A stretch of 64,000 bases of DNA, from positions 186,001 to 250,000 of the forward strand of contig NZ_JANLNY010000028.1 in NCBI RefSeq assembly GCF_025465995.1, written 5' to 3'. Position 1 is the stretch's first letter. Every line of letters starts with the position of its first letter. Positions 1 through 7,629 of the stretch are shown here, one piece after another. Position numbers and translations under genes: made by a program. Source of the DNA: Pseudomonas sp. 5P_3.1_Bac2. Its GTDB lineage: Bacteria > Pseudomonadota > Gammaproteobacteria > Pseudomonadales > Pseudomonadaceae. Under the pieces are notes generated by a model that saw only the letters and a program-made list of their open reading frames with translations, was not told the origin of the DNA and searched no databases.

Positions 1-1
1 C

Positions 2-1114
2 TCACGCGCCAACGCCCTGATACCAGCCACCGAGGATGCACCGCCGGCCATGCGCATGCGTGAGAGTGGCGCCATCATTCTTGGTAAGACCACGGTGCCC
101 GATTTCGGCATGTTGTCCTCTGGGCTATCCAGCTTGCATGGCATCACTCGCAACCCCTGGGACCTATCCTGCAATCCGGGTGGCTCCAGCGCTGGCGCTG
201 CGGCTGCCGGCGCTGCCGGTTACGGCCCATTGCATATCGGCACTGATATCGGTGGCTCAGTACGACTCCCAGCAGGCTGGTGTGGCTTGGTCGGTTTTAA
301 ACCCACACTTGGACTAATCCCCATTGACCCGTATTACACCGGCCGCTGTGCAGGACCAATGACGCGAACGGTGGATGATTGTGCCTTACTGATGAAATAC
401 CTAGCACAACCTGACTCCCGCGACGCAACAAGCCTCGCGCCACAATTACTGGATTGGTGCCTGTCTGCACCGCGAATAGATGGCTTAAAAATCGGCCTTA
501 TGCTCGACCCAGGTTGCGGCCTGCGACCTGAACCAGAAGTGTGTGATGCGGTGCGGCAGGCCGCCCAGTTGTTCGAGGCCAATGGCGCGCAAATCGAGGA
601 GCTTGCGCCACTAATGAATCGTCGGCTGCTCGACGGTCTGGATGATTTCTGGCGTGCGCGACAGTGGTCGCAGCTACAGGCACTAAGCGCACAACAGCGC
701 AGCCAAGTATTACCGTACATTGAGCAATGGGCCGCTCCGGCAGCTCGGATGAGTGCGGTGCAAGCAGTCGAAGGATTTAATCAGACCTTTGAGATGCGAC
801 GTCGCTGTGCCAACATTTTCCGCAACTTTGATCTCGTGTTATCCCCAACCAATCAAATTAGCAGTTTCCCCGCCGAGCTTCCCTCCCCCAGTAACAATCC
901 GAGCCAGCCGTTTGAACACATAGTATTCACTGTACCGTGGAATATGGGCGAGCAACCTGCACTGTCAATCAATTGTGGCTTCACTGCGCGTGGCCTGCCG
1001 ATTGGTTTACAGATGGTTGCACCACGCTTCAGCGATCAATGGTTACTGCAATGCGCTAAGGCCTATGAAACTTGGCGCGGACCGATCGATTGCTGGCCCT
1101 GCCCCACTCACTAA
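2..1114 (+). CDS. Amidase signature family protein, 5' end outside window
   Basis: The reading frame is open from base 2, so the N-terminus lies outside the window. The protein carries the Gly/Ser-rich amidase signature (NPGGSSAGAAAAGAAGYG) followed by GTDIGGSVRLPAGWCGLVG, which holds the cis-Ser and the nucleophilic Ser of the Ser-cisSer-Lys triad. The catalytic Lys should be upstream and is not visible. The family hydrolyses C-N bonds of amides; the substrate cannot be told from sequence. The C-terminal part (GLPIGLQMVAPRFSDQWLLQ) is typical of GatA-like amidases. It is followed 58 bp later by an OprD-type porin, so uptake plus amide hydrolysis is plausible. Codon use is less GC-rich than in genes after 4 kb. 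Confidence 0.9.
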   Translation, partial: SRANALIPATEDAPPAMRMRESGAIILGKTTVPDFGMLSSGLSSLHGITRNPWDLSCNPGGSSAGAAAAGAAGYGPLHIGTDIGGSVRLPAGWCGLVGFKPTLGLIPIDPYYTGRCAGPMTRTVDDCALLMKYLAQPDSRDATSLAPQLLDWCLSAPRIDGLKIGLMLDPGCGLRPEPEVCDAVRQAAQLFEANGAQIEELAPLMNRRLLDGLDDFWRARQWSQLQALSAQQRSQVLPYIEQWAAPAARMSAVQAVEGFNQTFEMRRRCANIFRNFDLVLSPTNQISSFPAELPSPSNNPSQPFEHIVFTVPWNMGEQPALSINCGFTARGLPIGLQMVAPRFSDQWLLQCAKAYETWRGPIDCWPCPTH

Positions 1115-1172
1115 CTTCCTATGCGCTCAAACGCCATCGACTAAGCAGCAATATCTTTACAGGCCAGCTGTC

Positions 1173-2531
1173 ATGCAAGCACCGTTACTCAGTGCCCTCG
1201 TTACACTACTGGGACTCATGCAAGTTAGTTGGGGAGCTGAAGTCGTAACACCACAGCAGCAAGCGTCAGGTCTGGTTACGGGCAGTCAGCTGCAGCTGAA
1301 CTTGCGCCACTACTACTCCAACCAGCACAGCCAACGAGATACTTATCTGGCCGTCCACAACAAAGACCTCATGCAGCCGACGCGCAAGCGAATCACTTGG
1401 GTGCAGACCGCAATGCTCAACTACAGCTCAGGCTATAGCCAAGGTTGGCTGGGATTAGGAATGGATGCGGCGCTATACACCGCGGTAACTCTTGAGCATG
1501 GACACGCAGCACTGGCTAACGGTGGCGACCGTGTATTGGTTGACAGTGATGGTGATGCCGTCAAGACCTGGAGCCGCCTAGGCGTGGGCGCGGTAAAGCT
1601 GCGGATAGCGAGCACACAATTTAAGCTAGGGCGCCTTCTCACGGAAAATCCAATCCTACGCTACAAGGACAATCGGGCATTGCCCTCAAGCTTTCAGGGC
1701 ATTGCCTTGAACAGTAACGAACTAGACTGGCTAAGCGTGCAAGCAGGCAGTTTCCAACGAGCTATCCCACGCACCGGTGCGGGCAGCGAGCATCTGACAA
1801 CTACCTTCGGCAATCGTGCCTACAGTGGCTCCAGCATTAGCTATCTGGGTGCCTCTGCCCAAGTCTCGCATGACCTGGCACTGAGCATCTACGGCTCGCG
1901 GTTTGAAGACATGTGGCAACAATACTATCTGGGCGCTACTCATCTCGCGGGAGAGTCAGCAGAGCTGGCGCTAAAAACCAGCTTTAACTATTACCGTACG
2001 CAGGATCACGGCAAACAACAGTTGGGTTTTATCGATAATCACGCCTACAGCTTGGCGTTAACAGCCAAGCACGCGGCTCACAGCCTAACAGCCGCGTGGC
2101 AACAGATTATAGGTAACGAATACTTTGACTACGTGTGGGAGTCCACAGGTAACTACATGGCCAACTCTTTGTATTCGGATTACAACAGCCCTAATGAAAA
2201 ATCTTGGCAAACGCGCTATGACCTCGATTTTGCCAGCTACGGTGTGCCTGGGCTAAGCACCAGCCTTTGGCATGCAAAAGGTTGGAACATTGACGGCAGC
2301 CATTACCAAGGTGATCGCCACGGACGCAACATCGGCTATAACGTGCGCGGCCTCAATGGCGCCAAACACAACGAAAACGGCTTGATGATCGCCTATGCGG
2401 TGCAGTCTGGAGCTCTAAAAAATACGGTTTTTCGCAGCATCATCTATAACCACCGCGCCAGCAGCGGACAAATTGACGGCAGCTATGATGAGTTCCGCCT
2501 AGTGGCGAATGTACCACTCGACCTGTTCTAA
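1173..2531 (+). CDS. OprD-family outer membrane porin
   Basis: A 452-residue protein with a signal peptide (MQAPLLSALVTLLGLMQVSWG, cleavage near GA/EVV). After it come the OprD-like opening (ASGLVTGSQLQLNLRHYYSN), alternating beta strands, aromatic girdles and a C-terminal strand ending VPLDLF. The family forms substrate-selective channels for small organic acids, amino acids or peptides. I chose the ATG at 1173 because it gives a clean signal peptide; a longer frame from 975 overlaps the amidase and lacks one. It lies directly after the amidase and is probably co-transcribed. Base composition is lower in GC than downstream genes, which may indicate later acquisition. Confidence 0.85.
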   Translation: MQAPLLSALVTLLGLMQVSWGAEVVTPQQQASGLVTGSQLQLNLRHYYSNQHSQRDTYLAVHNKDLMQPTRKRITWVQTAMLNYSSGYSQGWLGLGMDAALYTAVTLEHGHAALANGGDRVLVDSDGDAVKTWSRLGVGAVKLRIASTQFKLGRLLTENPILRYKDNRALPSSFQGIALNSNELDWLSVQAGSFQRAIPRTGAGSEHLTTTFGNRAYSGSSISYLGASAQVSHDLALSIYGSRFEDMWQQYYLGATHLAGESAELALKTSFNYYRTQDHGKQQLGFIDNHAYSLALTAKHAAHSLTAAWQQIIGNEYFDYVWESTGNYMANSLYSDYNSPNEKSWQTRYDLDFASYGVPGLSTSLWHAKGWNIDGSHYQGDRHGRNIGYNVRGLNGAKHNENGLMIAYAVQSGALKNTVFRSIIYNHRASSGQIDGSYDEFRLVANVPLDLF

Positions 2532-2927
2532 ACCTGAAAATGCCTTTCCAGAGCGCTAGTCCGCGAGCGGAGAACTTGCTCAGGCTCAAGTGTGAGCTGG
2601 CACGCGTGACTACGGAACATGATGTTTTAAGAGGCGCGACGCATACTTTGCTAGGTAGTCACCGAGCAGTACACGGTGATCCAGCACTATCCAACGAGTA
2701 GCCAATACGACTGATGTGCCGTTGTTTTAAGGTTTTGCCAACGGCTATTACGCCTAAGTCCGCGCGCTCAAGAGAATGCGCGCCTGCTAAAGCGCATTCA
2801 GGAAATGCATGAGGGCAGCCGTATCGTGAGCGAACAGCACGAATGCTCGCAGAGTCGCCCGACAAGATTTGCCGTTATCAGATCTTTGCAAACCGTCTGT
2901 GAAGATGGAGTCGCACCCATACAACGC
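2532..2927. other. Gene-free gap between convergent genes
   Basis: About 400 bp separates the porin (+) from the AraC regulator (-). Only short frames antisense to or overlapping the regulator run into it. I see no convincing terminator, RNA or repeat. Confidence 0.5.
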
Positions 2928-3947
2928 TCAATCGCGCCACAGACGCTGCCGAAACTGTCCCGGACTTTCGCCTGTCCAGCGGCGGAAGATGCGGTGGAAG
3001 GCGCTAGGTTCCTGGAAGCCGGCTTGCACGGCGATTTCACTGATGCTGATGGTTTTATCGCTCAGCAAGGCAAAGGCGATCGCACGCCGCACTTCGTGCT
3101 TGATGGCCTGGTAAGTGAAACCTTCCCTGGCCAGCTGCCGCCTGAGCATTTGTTCGCTGAGGCGCAGTTCTTGCGCCAGCTCCTTGAGCGTTGGCCATTC
3201 GCTGCTGGGTTGGCTGCGCAGGCGGCGAAACACCTTGGAGGCGATCCCGCCGTTGTTGCGAAAACGCACCACCAACCATTGCGGGCAACTGCGTAGAAAG
3301 CTGCGCAGGGCGGCCTGATCCTGAATGACCGGTAGTTTTAAGTAGCTGGCGTCAAAGCTCACTTCGGTACGCGGGCATTCGAATTCCACCAGCGGCCCCC
3401 AATGCCAGGGCGTGGCTTCAAGAGAAGGCGCCAAGGTACTGAACCTGGCGCGATTCAGCGGAATGCGCCGGCCGATCAGCCAGCACATCACCCCAAGCAC
3501 GATGCTCAGATAGATCTCTTCAGCAGCCCCCTTGAGGGCTTGCTTATCCATGCTGCTGTCCAGACAGATCACTGCTTGGCCATTACGCAGTTCGAGGCTG
3601 CCGCGAATGTCGTGGATAAAGAAACCCAGGTACTTGAAGCACTGCGCCAACGCTTTGGCCAGCGTCGGCTCCTGAATCAACGCGCGGCAGATCAGGGCGA
3701 AGCTGCCGGAAGGCAGGCCGTGGGAGTCAAAGCCGAAGAATTCATCGTTGAGCTCGGCATCCATGGCCAGCCAAAAACTGCTGACGGCAGTCGCCGGTAA
3801 GCGGGCGTCATCCTGCTCCAGCAATGCCGGGTCAATCCCCGCTTGGTGCAGCACGGCAGCGACCCGCTCGGGAGAGTCCTGAATACCGTGAAGGGCGGCT
3901 TTTACCAGATATGCCGCAACTGAATCCTGCTCGCGCATGGGCCTCAT
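2928..3947 (-). CDS. AraC-family regulator with Arabinose_bd-type N-terminal domain
   Basis: A 339-residue regulator. Residues 1 to about 200 resemble the OruR/ArgR-type sensor domain found in Pseudomonas AraC proteins. The C-terminal 90 residues form the double helix-turn-helix: LKELAQELRLSEQMLRRQLAREG then ISEIAVQAGFQEPSAFHRIFRRWTGESPGQFRQ. It is divergent from the TetR/acyl-CoA dehydrogenase pair, which it probably controls. A second in-frame ATG lies at 3938 (MREQDS), behind GAGG, and could be the true start. The effector is unknown. Confidence 0.88.
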   Translation of the reverse strand: MRPMREQDSVAAYLVKAALHGIQDSPERVAAVLHQAGIDPALLEQDDARLPATAVSSFWLAMDAELNDEFFGFDSHGLPSGSFALICRALIQEPTLAKALAQCFKYLGFFIHDIRGSLELRNGQAVICLDSSMDKQALKGAAEEIYLSIVLGVMCWLIGRRIPLNRARFSTLAPSLEATPWHWGPLVEFECPRTEVSFDASYLKLPVIQDQAALRSFLRSCPQWLVVRFRNNGGIASKVFRRLRSQPSSEWPTLKELAQELRLSEQMLRRQLAREGFTYQAIKHEVRRAIAFALLSDKTISISEIAVQAGFQEPSAFHRIFRRWTGESPGQFRQRLWRD

Positions 3948-4117
3948 TTCTTTATTGCCTTAACCCGGATGAAGCATGCGCTACACCTTGGCATGGCAAA
4001 AACTATACGTGCATTGCGAAGGGTTTGGACATAGCCAGCGCCCTTAACACCTCTCTAGACTTTCCACTCACACGTAGCCTGCCCGCGGGTAAGCCACTCA
4101 GGTAAAACAAACACGCC
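3948..4117. promoter_or_regulatory. Divergent promoter region (AraC / TetR-acyl-CoA dehydrogenase)
   Basis: A 170-bp gap between two divergently transcribed regulators, so promoters for both must lie here. I could not pick -35/-10 boxes with confidence. Confidence 0.5.
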
Positions 4118-4756
4118 ATGACTGCAAAAAAACCCTCCAGTTTTGAGCGCAACCGTGAGCTGGCGCTACAGCTATTTGCCAGCCAAGGCTTTGGCCAGGT
4201 CAGCCTGCGCAAGCTCGCCTCATCCCTGGGACTGTCTACCGCAGCCTTATACAACCATTGCAGCAGCAAGGAAGAACTGCTCTACGAAGCACTTGAGGAG
4301 CACTACGAAAACATTCTGCTGATTGTCCGCCGCTCGGCCCGCTCGACTAGCAACGCCCAGCAGCGCCTGCACAGTATCAGCCGTGACATCGCCCAGCTGC
4401 ATGGTCTTGCGCCCTGGCGCTTTCTGCTCGCCAACCGCGAGCGGCATTGCCTGAGCAGCGACCACCGGCAACAGGTCGAACAGCTGCGCCAACATATTGC
4501 TCTGCAGCTGCTGCAACTGAGTGCTCCGCCCATGGATGAGCAAAGCCCCGGGGCGCAGGTGGCCAGCCAGCTTGCACTGAATCTGCTGGAACAACTACCG
4601 GTATGGCTGGCCGACTCCCAGCTCAATGCCGCCGGACAACGACCACTGATCGAACACTTTATCCAGGGAGCCCTTTGTCAGTTGTCAGGGCTGCCACGAA
4701 CACCCGATATAGCCGAGGAACCCGCTTATGCCGAGCTACAACGCCGATCTGCGTGA
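4118..4756 (+). CDS. TetR-family transcriptional regulator
   Basis: A 212-residue protein with an N-terminal TetR helix-turn-helix: ELALQLFASQGFGQVSLRKL then LGLSTAALYNHCSSKEELLYEAL (about residues 11-55). The C-terminal half is a helical ligand domain with no specific match. Its 3' end overlaps the acyl-CoA dehydrogenase start by 29 bp, so the two are co-transcribed and the regulator probably senses an acyl-CoA or acid linked to that enzyme. Confidence 0.9.
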   Translation: MTAKKPSSFERNRELALQLFASQGFGQVSLRKLASSLGLSTAALYNHCSSKEELLYEALEEHYENILLIVRRSARSTSNAQQRLHSISRDIAQLHGLAPWRFLLANRERHCLSSDHRQQVEQLRQHIALQLLQLSAPPMDEQSPGAQVASQLALNLLEQLPVWLADSQLNAAGQRPLIEHFIQGALCQLSGLPRTPDIAEEPAYAELQRRSA

Positions 4757-6500
4757 AGCACGCTTTGTTCTGCACGATGTTTTTGATGCCCCAGCCCTGT
4801 GGGCGAGCCTGCCGGAGCTGGCTGAACGGATTGATGCCGATACCGCCAACGCCATTCTGGAAGAAGCCGCCAAAGTTACCGGCAGCCTGATCGCCCCGCT
4901 CAACCGCAGCGGCGATGAAGAAGGCGCGCAGTGGCTCAATGGCGAAGTGCGCACCCCGGCAGGCTTCAAAGCGGCTTACAGCACCTACATCGAAGGCGGC
5001 TGGGTGGGCCTGGCCGGCAACCCGAACTACGGTGGCATGGGCATGCCGAAAATGCTCGCCGTGGCCTTTGAAGAAATGCTCTATGCCGCCGGCTCCAGCT
5101 TTGCCCTGTATTCCGCCCTCAGCTCCGGCGCCTGCCTGGCCATTGACGCCCACGCCAGTGAAGAGCTGAAGAGCTGCTACCTGCCCGCCATGTATGAAGG
5201 CCGCTGGGCCGGCTCCATGTGCCTGACCGAACCCCACGCCGGTACCGATCTGGGCATCATTCGCACGAAAGCCGAGCCCCAGGCTGACGGCTCCTACGCC
5301 ATCAGCGGCACGAAGATTTTTATCACCGGCGGCGAACAGGACCTGACCGAGAACATCATCCATCTGGTGCTGGCCAAACTGCCGGACGCACCAGCGGGGC
5401 CTAAGGGCATCTCCCTGTTCCTGGTGCCTAAAGTGCTGGTCAATGCCGACGGCAGCTTGGGCGCGAAAAACGCCGTGAGCTGCGGCTCTATCGAACACAA
5501 GATGGGCATCAAGGCCTCCGCCACCTGCGTGATGAACTTCGACGGCGCCAGCGGCTACCTGATCGGCGAGGCCAACAAAGGCTTGGCGGCGATGTTTACC
5601 ATGATGAACTACGAGCGCCTGTCCATTGGTATCCAAGGGATCGGCTGTGCCGAGGCGTCCTACCAGGCCGCTCGCGACTATGCCCGCGAGCGTCTGCAAA
5701 GCCGCGCGGCCAGCGGTCCGATTGCCCAGGACAAGGTTGCCGACCCGATCATCGTGCACGCCGATGTGCGCCGCATGCTGCTGACCATGAAAGCCATGAC
5801 CGAAGGCGGCCGGGCGTTTGCCTGCTACGTCGGGCAGCAGCTTGATCTGGCCAAGTACAGCATCGAGCCTGCGCAAAAACAGCGCGCCGAAGCCATGGTG
5901 GCGTTACTCACGCCGGTGGCCAAAGCCTTCTTCACCGACAGCGGTTTTGAAAGCTGCGTGCACGGCCAGCAAGTGTTTGGCGGTCATGGCTACATCCGCG
6001 AATGGGGCCAGGAGCAATTGGTCCGAGACGTGCGCATCGCGCAGATTTACGAAGGCACCAACGGCATTCAGGCGCTGGATCTGCTCGGCCGCAAAGTGGT
6101 CGGCAACGGCGGCGCGGCATTGCGCCTGTTCACCGAGGAAGCCCGCGTCTTCGCCGCTGCCAACAGCACGCCGTACAACGCTGCGCTGCTGGATGCGCTG
6201 GCACGCCTGGAGTCGGTCAGCGACTGGGTTCTGAGTGCGGCCAAAAGCGACCCGAACGCCGTAGGCGCCGCCTCGGTGGAATACCTGCATCTGTTTGGCT
6301 ACACCGCCTACGCCTACATGTGGGTGCGCATGGCGGCCAGCGCCGAGCGCCTGCGCAGCGCCGATGAAGACTTCTACAGCAGCAAGCTGGCCACCGCCGC
6401 CTTCTTCTTCGCCCGCCTGCTGCCCCGCAGCCTGAGCCTGGAAGCCAGCATTCGGGCCGGCAGCGATGCGCTGTATCAGCTGGAGGCGCAGCAGTTTTGA
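4728..6500 (+). CDS. Acyl-CoA dehydrogenase, DmdC-like long form
   Basis: A 590-residue flavoenzyme of the acyl-CoA dehydrogenase superfamily with the extra C-terminal domain of the DmdC (3-methylmercaptopropionyl-CoA dehydrogenase)-like group. Visible motifs: GSMCLTEPHAGTDLG in the middle domain, ERLSIGIQGIGCAEASYQAA, and IAQIYEGTNGIQALDLLGRKVV, whose Glu is the expected catalytic base. It oxidises an acyl-CoA to the 2-enoyl-CoA, passing electrons to ETF. The 29-bp overlap with the TetR gene means translational coupling. DmdC-like enzymes often act on ordinary short or branched acyl-CoAs, so the substrate stays open. Confidence 0.9.
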   Translation: MPSYNADLREARFVLHDVFDAPALWASLPELAERIDADTANAILEEAAKVTGSLIAPLNRSGDEEGAQWLNGEVRTPAGFKAAYSTYIEGGWVGLAGNPNYGGMGMPKMLAVAFEEMLYAAGSSFALYSALSSGACLAIDAHASEELKSCYLPAMYEGRWAGSMCLTEPHAGTDLGIIRTKAEPQADGSYAISGTKIFITGGEQDLTENIIHLVLAKLPDAPAGPKGISLFLVPKVLVNADGSLGAKNAVSCGSIEHKMGIKASATCVMNFDGASGYLIGEANKGLAAMFTMMNYERLSIGIQGIGCAEASYQAARDYARERLQSRAASGPIAQDKVADPIIVHADVRRMLLTMKAMTEGGRAFACYVGQQLDLAKYSIEPAQKQRAEAMVALLTPVAKAFFTDSGFESCVHGQQVFGGHGYIREWGQEQLVRDVRIAQIYEGTNGIQALDLLGRKVVGNGGAALRLFTEEARVFAAANSTPYNAALLDALARLESVSDWVLSAAKSDPNAVGAASVEYLHLFGYTAYAYMWVRMAASAERLRSADEDFYSSKLATAAFFFARLLPRSLSLEASIRAGSDALYQLEAQQF

Positions 6501-6560
6501 TGAGCATTGAGGTGGATAAGCAGGGCTTTATCCAGCTTACTCCTGATCGGTTTTTGATCA

Positions 6561-7232
6561 CCTGCTGTTCGCGGCTGAAGCCGCTCCTACGAAATGCACC
6601 GGCTGTAGGAGCGGTTTTAACCGCGAACATGCGCGGATCTAACACGAGCGCGCGGCAATAGTCTCGATTTCGAATATCAGCTCAGGCAGCGCCAGGGTGG
6701 TGGTTTTACATCTGCTGTTCGCGGCTGAAGCCGCTCCTACGAAATGCACCGTCTGTAGGAGCGGTTTTAACCGCGAACATGCGCGGATCTAACACGAGCA
6801 CGCAGCGATAGCTTCAATCTCAACCATCAGTTCAGGCAGCGCCAGGGTGGTGGTTTTACACCTGCTGTTCGCGGCTGAAGCCGCTCCTACGAAATGCACC
6901 GGCTGTAGGGGCGGTGTTAACCGCGAATATGCGCGGATCTAACACGAGCACGCAGCGGTAGCTTCAATCTCAACCATCAGTTCAGGCAGCGCCAGGGTGG
7001 TGGTTTTACACCTGCTGTTCGCGGCTGAAGCCGCTCCTACGAAATGCACCGGCTGTAGGAGAGGTGTTAACCGCGAACATGCGCGGATCTAACACGAACG
7101 CGCGGCAATAGCCTCGATTTCGAATATCAGCTCAGGCAGAGCCAGGGTGGTGGTTTTACACCTGCTGTTCGCGGCTGAAGCCGCTCCTACGAAATGCACC
7201 GGCTGTAGGAGCGGCTTCAGCCGCGAACAACA
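6561..7232. repeat. Tandem array, exact 150-bp period: REP palindromes alternating with ridA 3'-end copies
   Basis: The phrase CTGCTGTTCGCGGCTGAAGC recurs at 6562, 6712, 6862, 7012 and 7162, a constant spacing of 150 bp. Each unit starts with an inverted pair of REP palindromes (GCGGCTGAAGCCGCTCCTAC and TAGGAGCGGTTTTAACCGCG) separated by about 20 bp. About 60 bp homologous to the end of the adjacent ridA gene then follows. The fifth REP pair abuts the real ridA stop codon. The array forms the 3' boundary of the long minus-strand operon. Confidence 0.95.
6639..7147 (-). pseudogene. Four ridA C-terminal fragments inside the 150-bp array
   Basis: Fragments lie at 6639-6697, 6789-6847, 6939-6997 and 7089-7147. 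On the minus strand they read LALPELIFEIETIAARSC, LALPELMVEIEAIAACSC, LALPELMVEIEATAACSC and LALPELIFEIEAIAARSC, each ending in TAG. The intact ridA ends LALPELMFEIEAIAARSR. All four keep the stop and the frame. They differ from each other at a few codons, so they are not one recent duplication. They are headless and not translated as RidA. Confidence 0.88.
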
Positions 7233-7239
7233 GCAACGC

Positions 7240-7629
7240 TTACCGCGAACGCGCGGCGATGGCTTCGATTTCAAACATCAGTTCAGGCAGCGCCAGGGCG
7301 CTGACTTGGACGATGGAGTCGGCGGGATAGGGCGGCCTGAAGTAGCGTTTGCGCAGCTCCACCACAGCCGGGAAGTAGGCCATATCGGTCACGAAGATGG
7401 TGACTTTTAGCACCTGCTCCAGGCTGGAGCCGCCCGCTTCGAGGACCCGCTTGAGGTTTTCAAACGCGCATTCGGCCTGCGCCATGAACTCCCCAATACC
7501 CACGATCTCCCCTTGCGGGGTCATCGCCGCCTGGCCGGAGATAAACAGCAAATCGCCAAAGGCAATTCCAGGTGACAGGGCAAAGGGCTCGAACGGATCA
7601 GGCAGTGGCTGCACCAGTTGCTTGGTCAT
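7240..7629 (-). CDS. RidA/YjgF/RutC-family protein, atypical active site
   Basis: A 129-residue protein of the Rid family (imine/enamine deaminases; RutC is a member). Features: GDLLFISGQAAMTPQGEIVG, AFENLKRVLEAGGSSLEQVLK and the C-terminal EIEAIAA. The ATG at 7629 is chosen because it overlaps the stop of the upstream sigma-54 activator (ATGA), indicating coupling; a longer frame reaches 7671 inside that gene. The conserved Arg of archetypal RidA (PARS) is replaced by Asp104 (PADS), so deaminase activity of the classical type is doubtful. It is the last gene of operon 1. Confidence 0.88.
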   Translation of the reverse strand: MTKQLVQPLPDPFEPFALSPGIAFGDLLFISGQAAMTPQGEIVGIGEFMAQAECAFENLKRVLEAGGSSLEQVLKVTIFVTDMAYFPAVVELRKRYFRPPYPADSIVQVSALALPELMFEIEAIAARSR

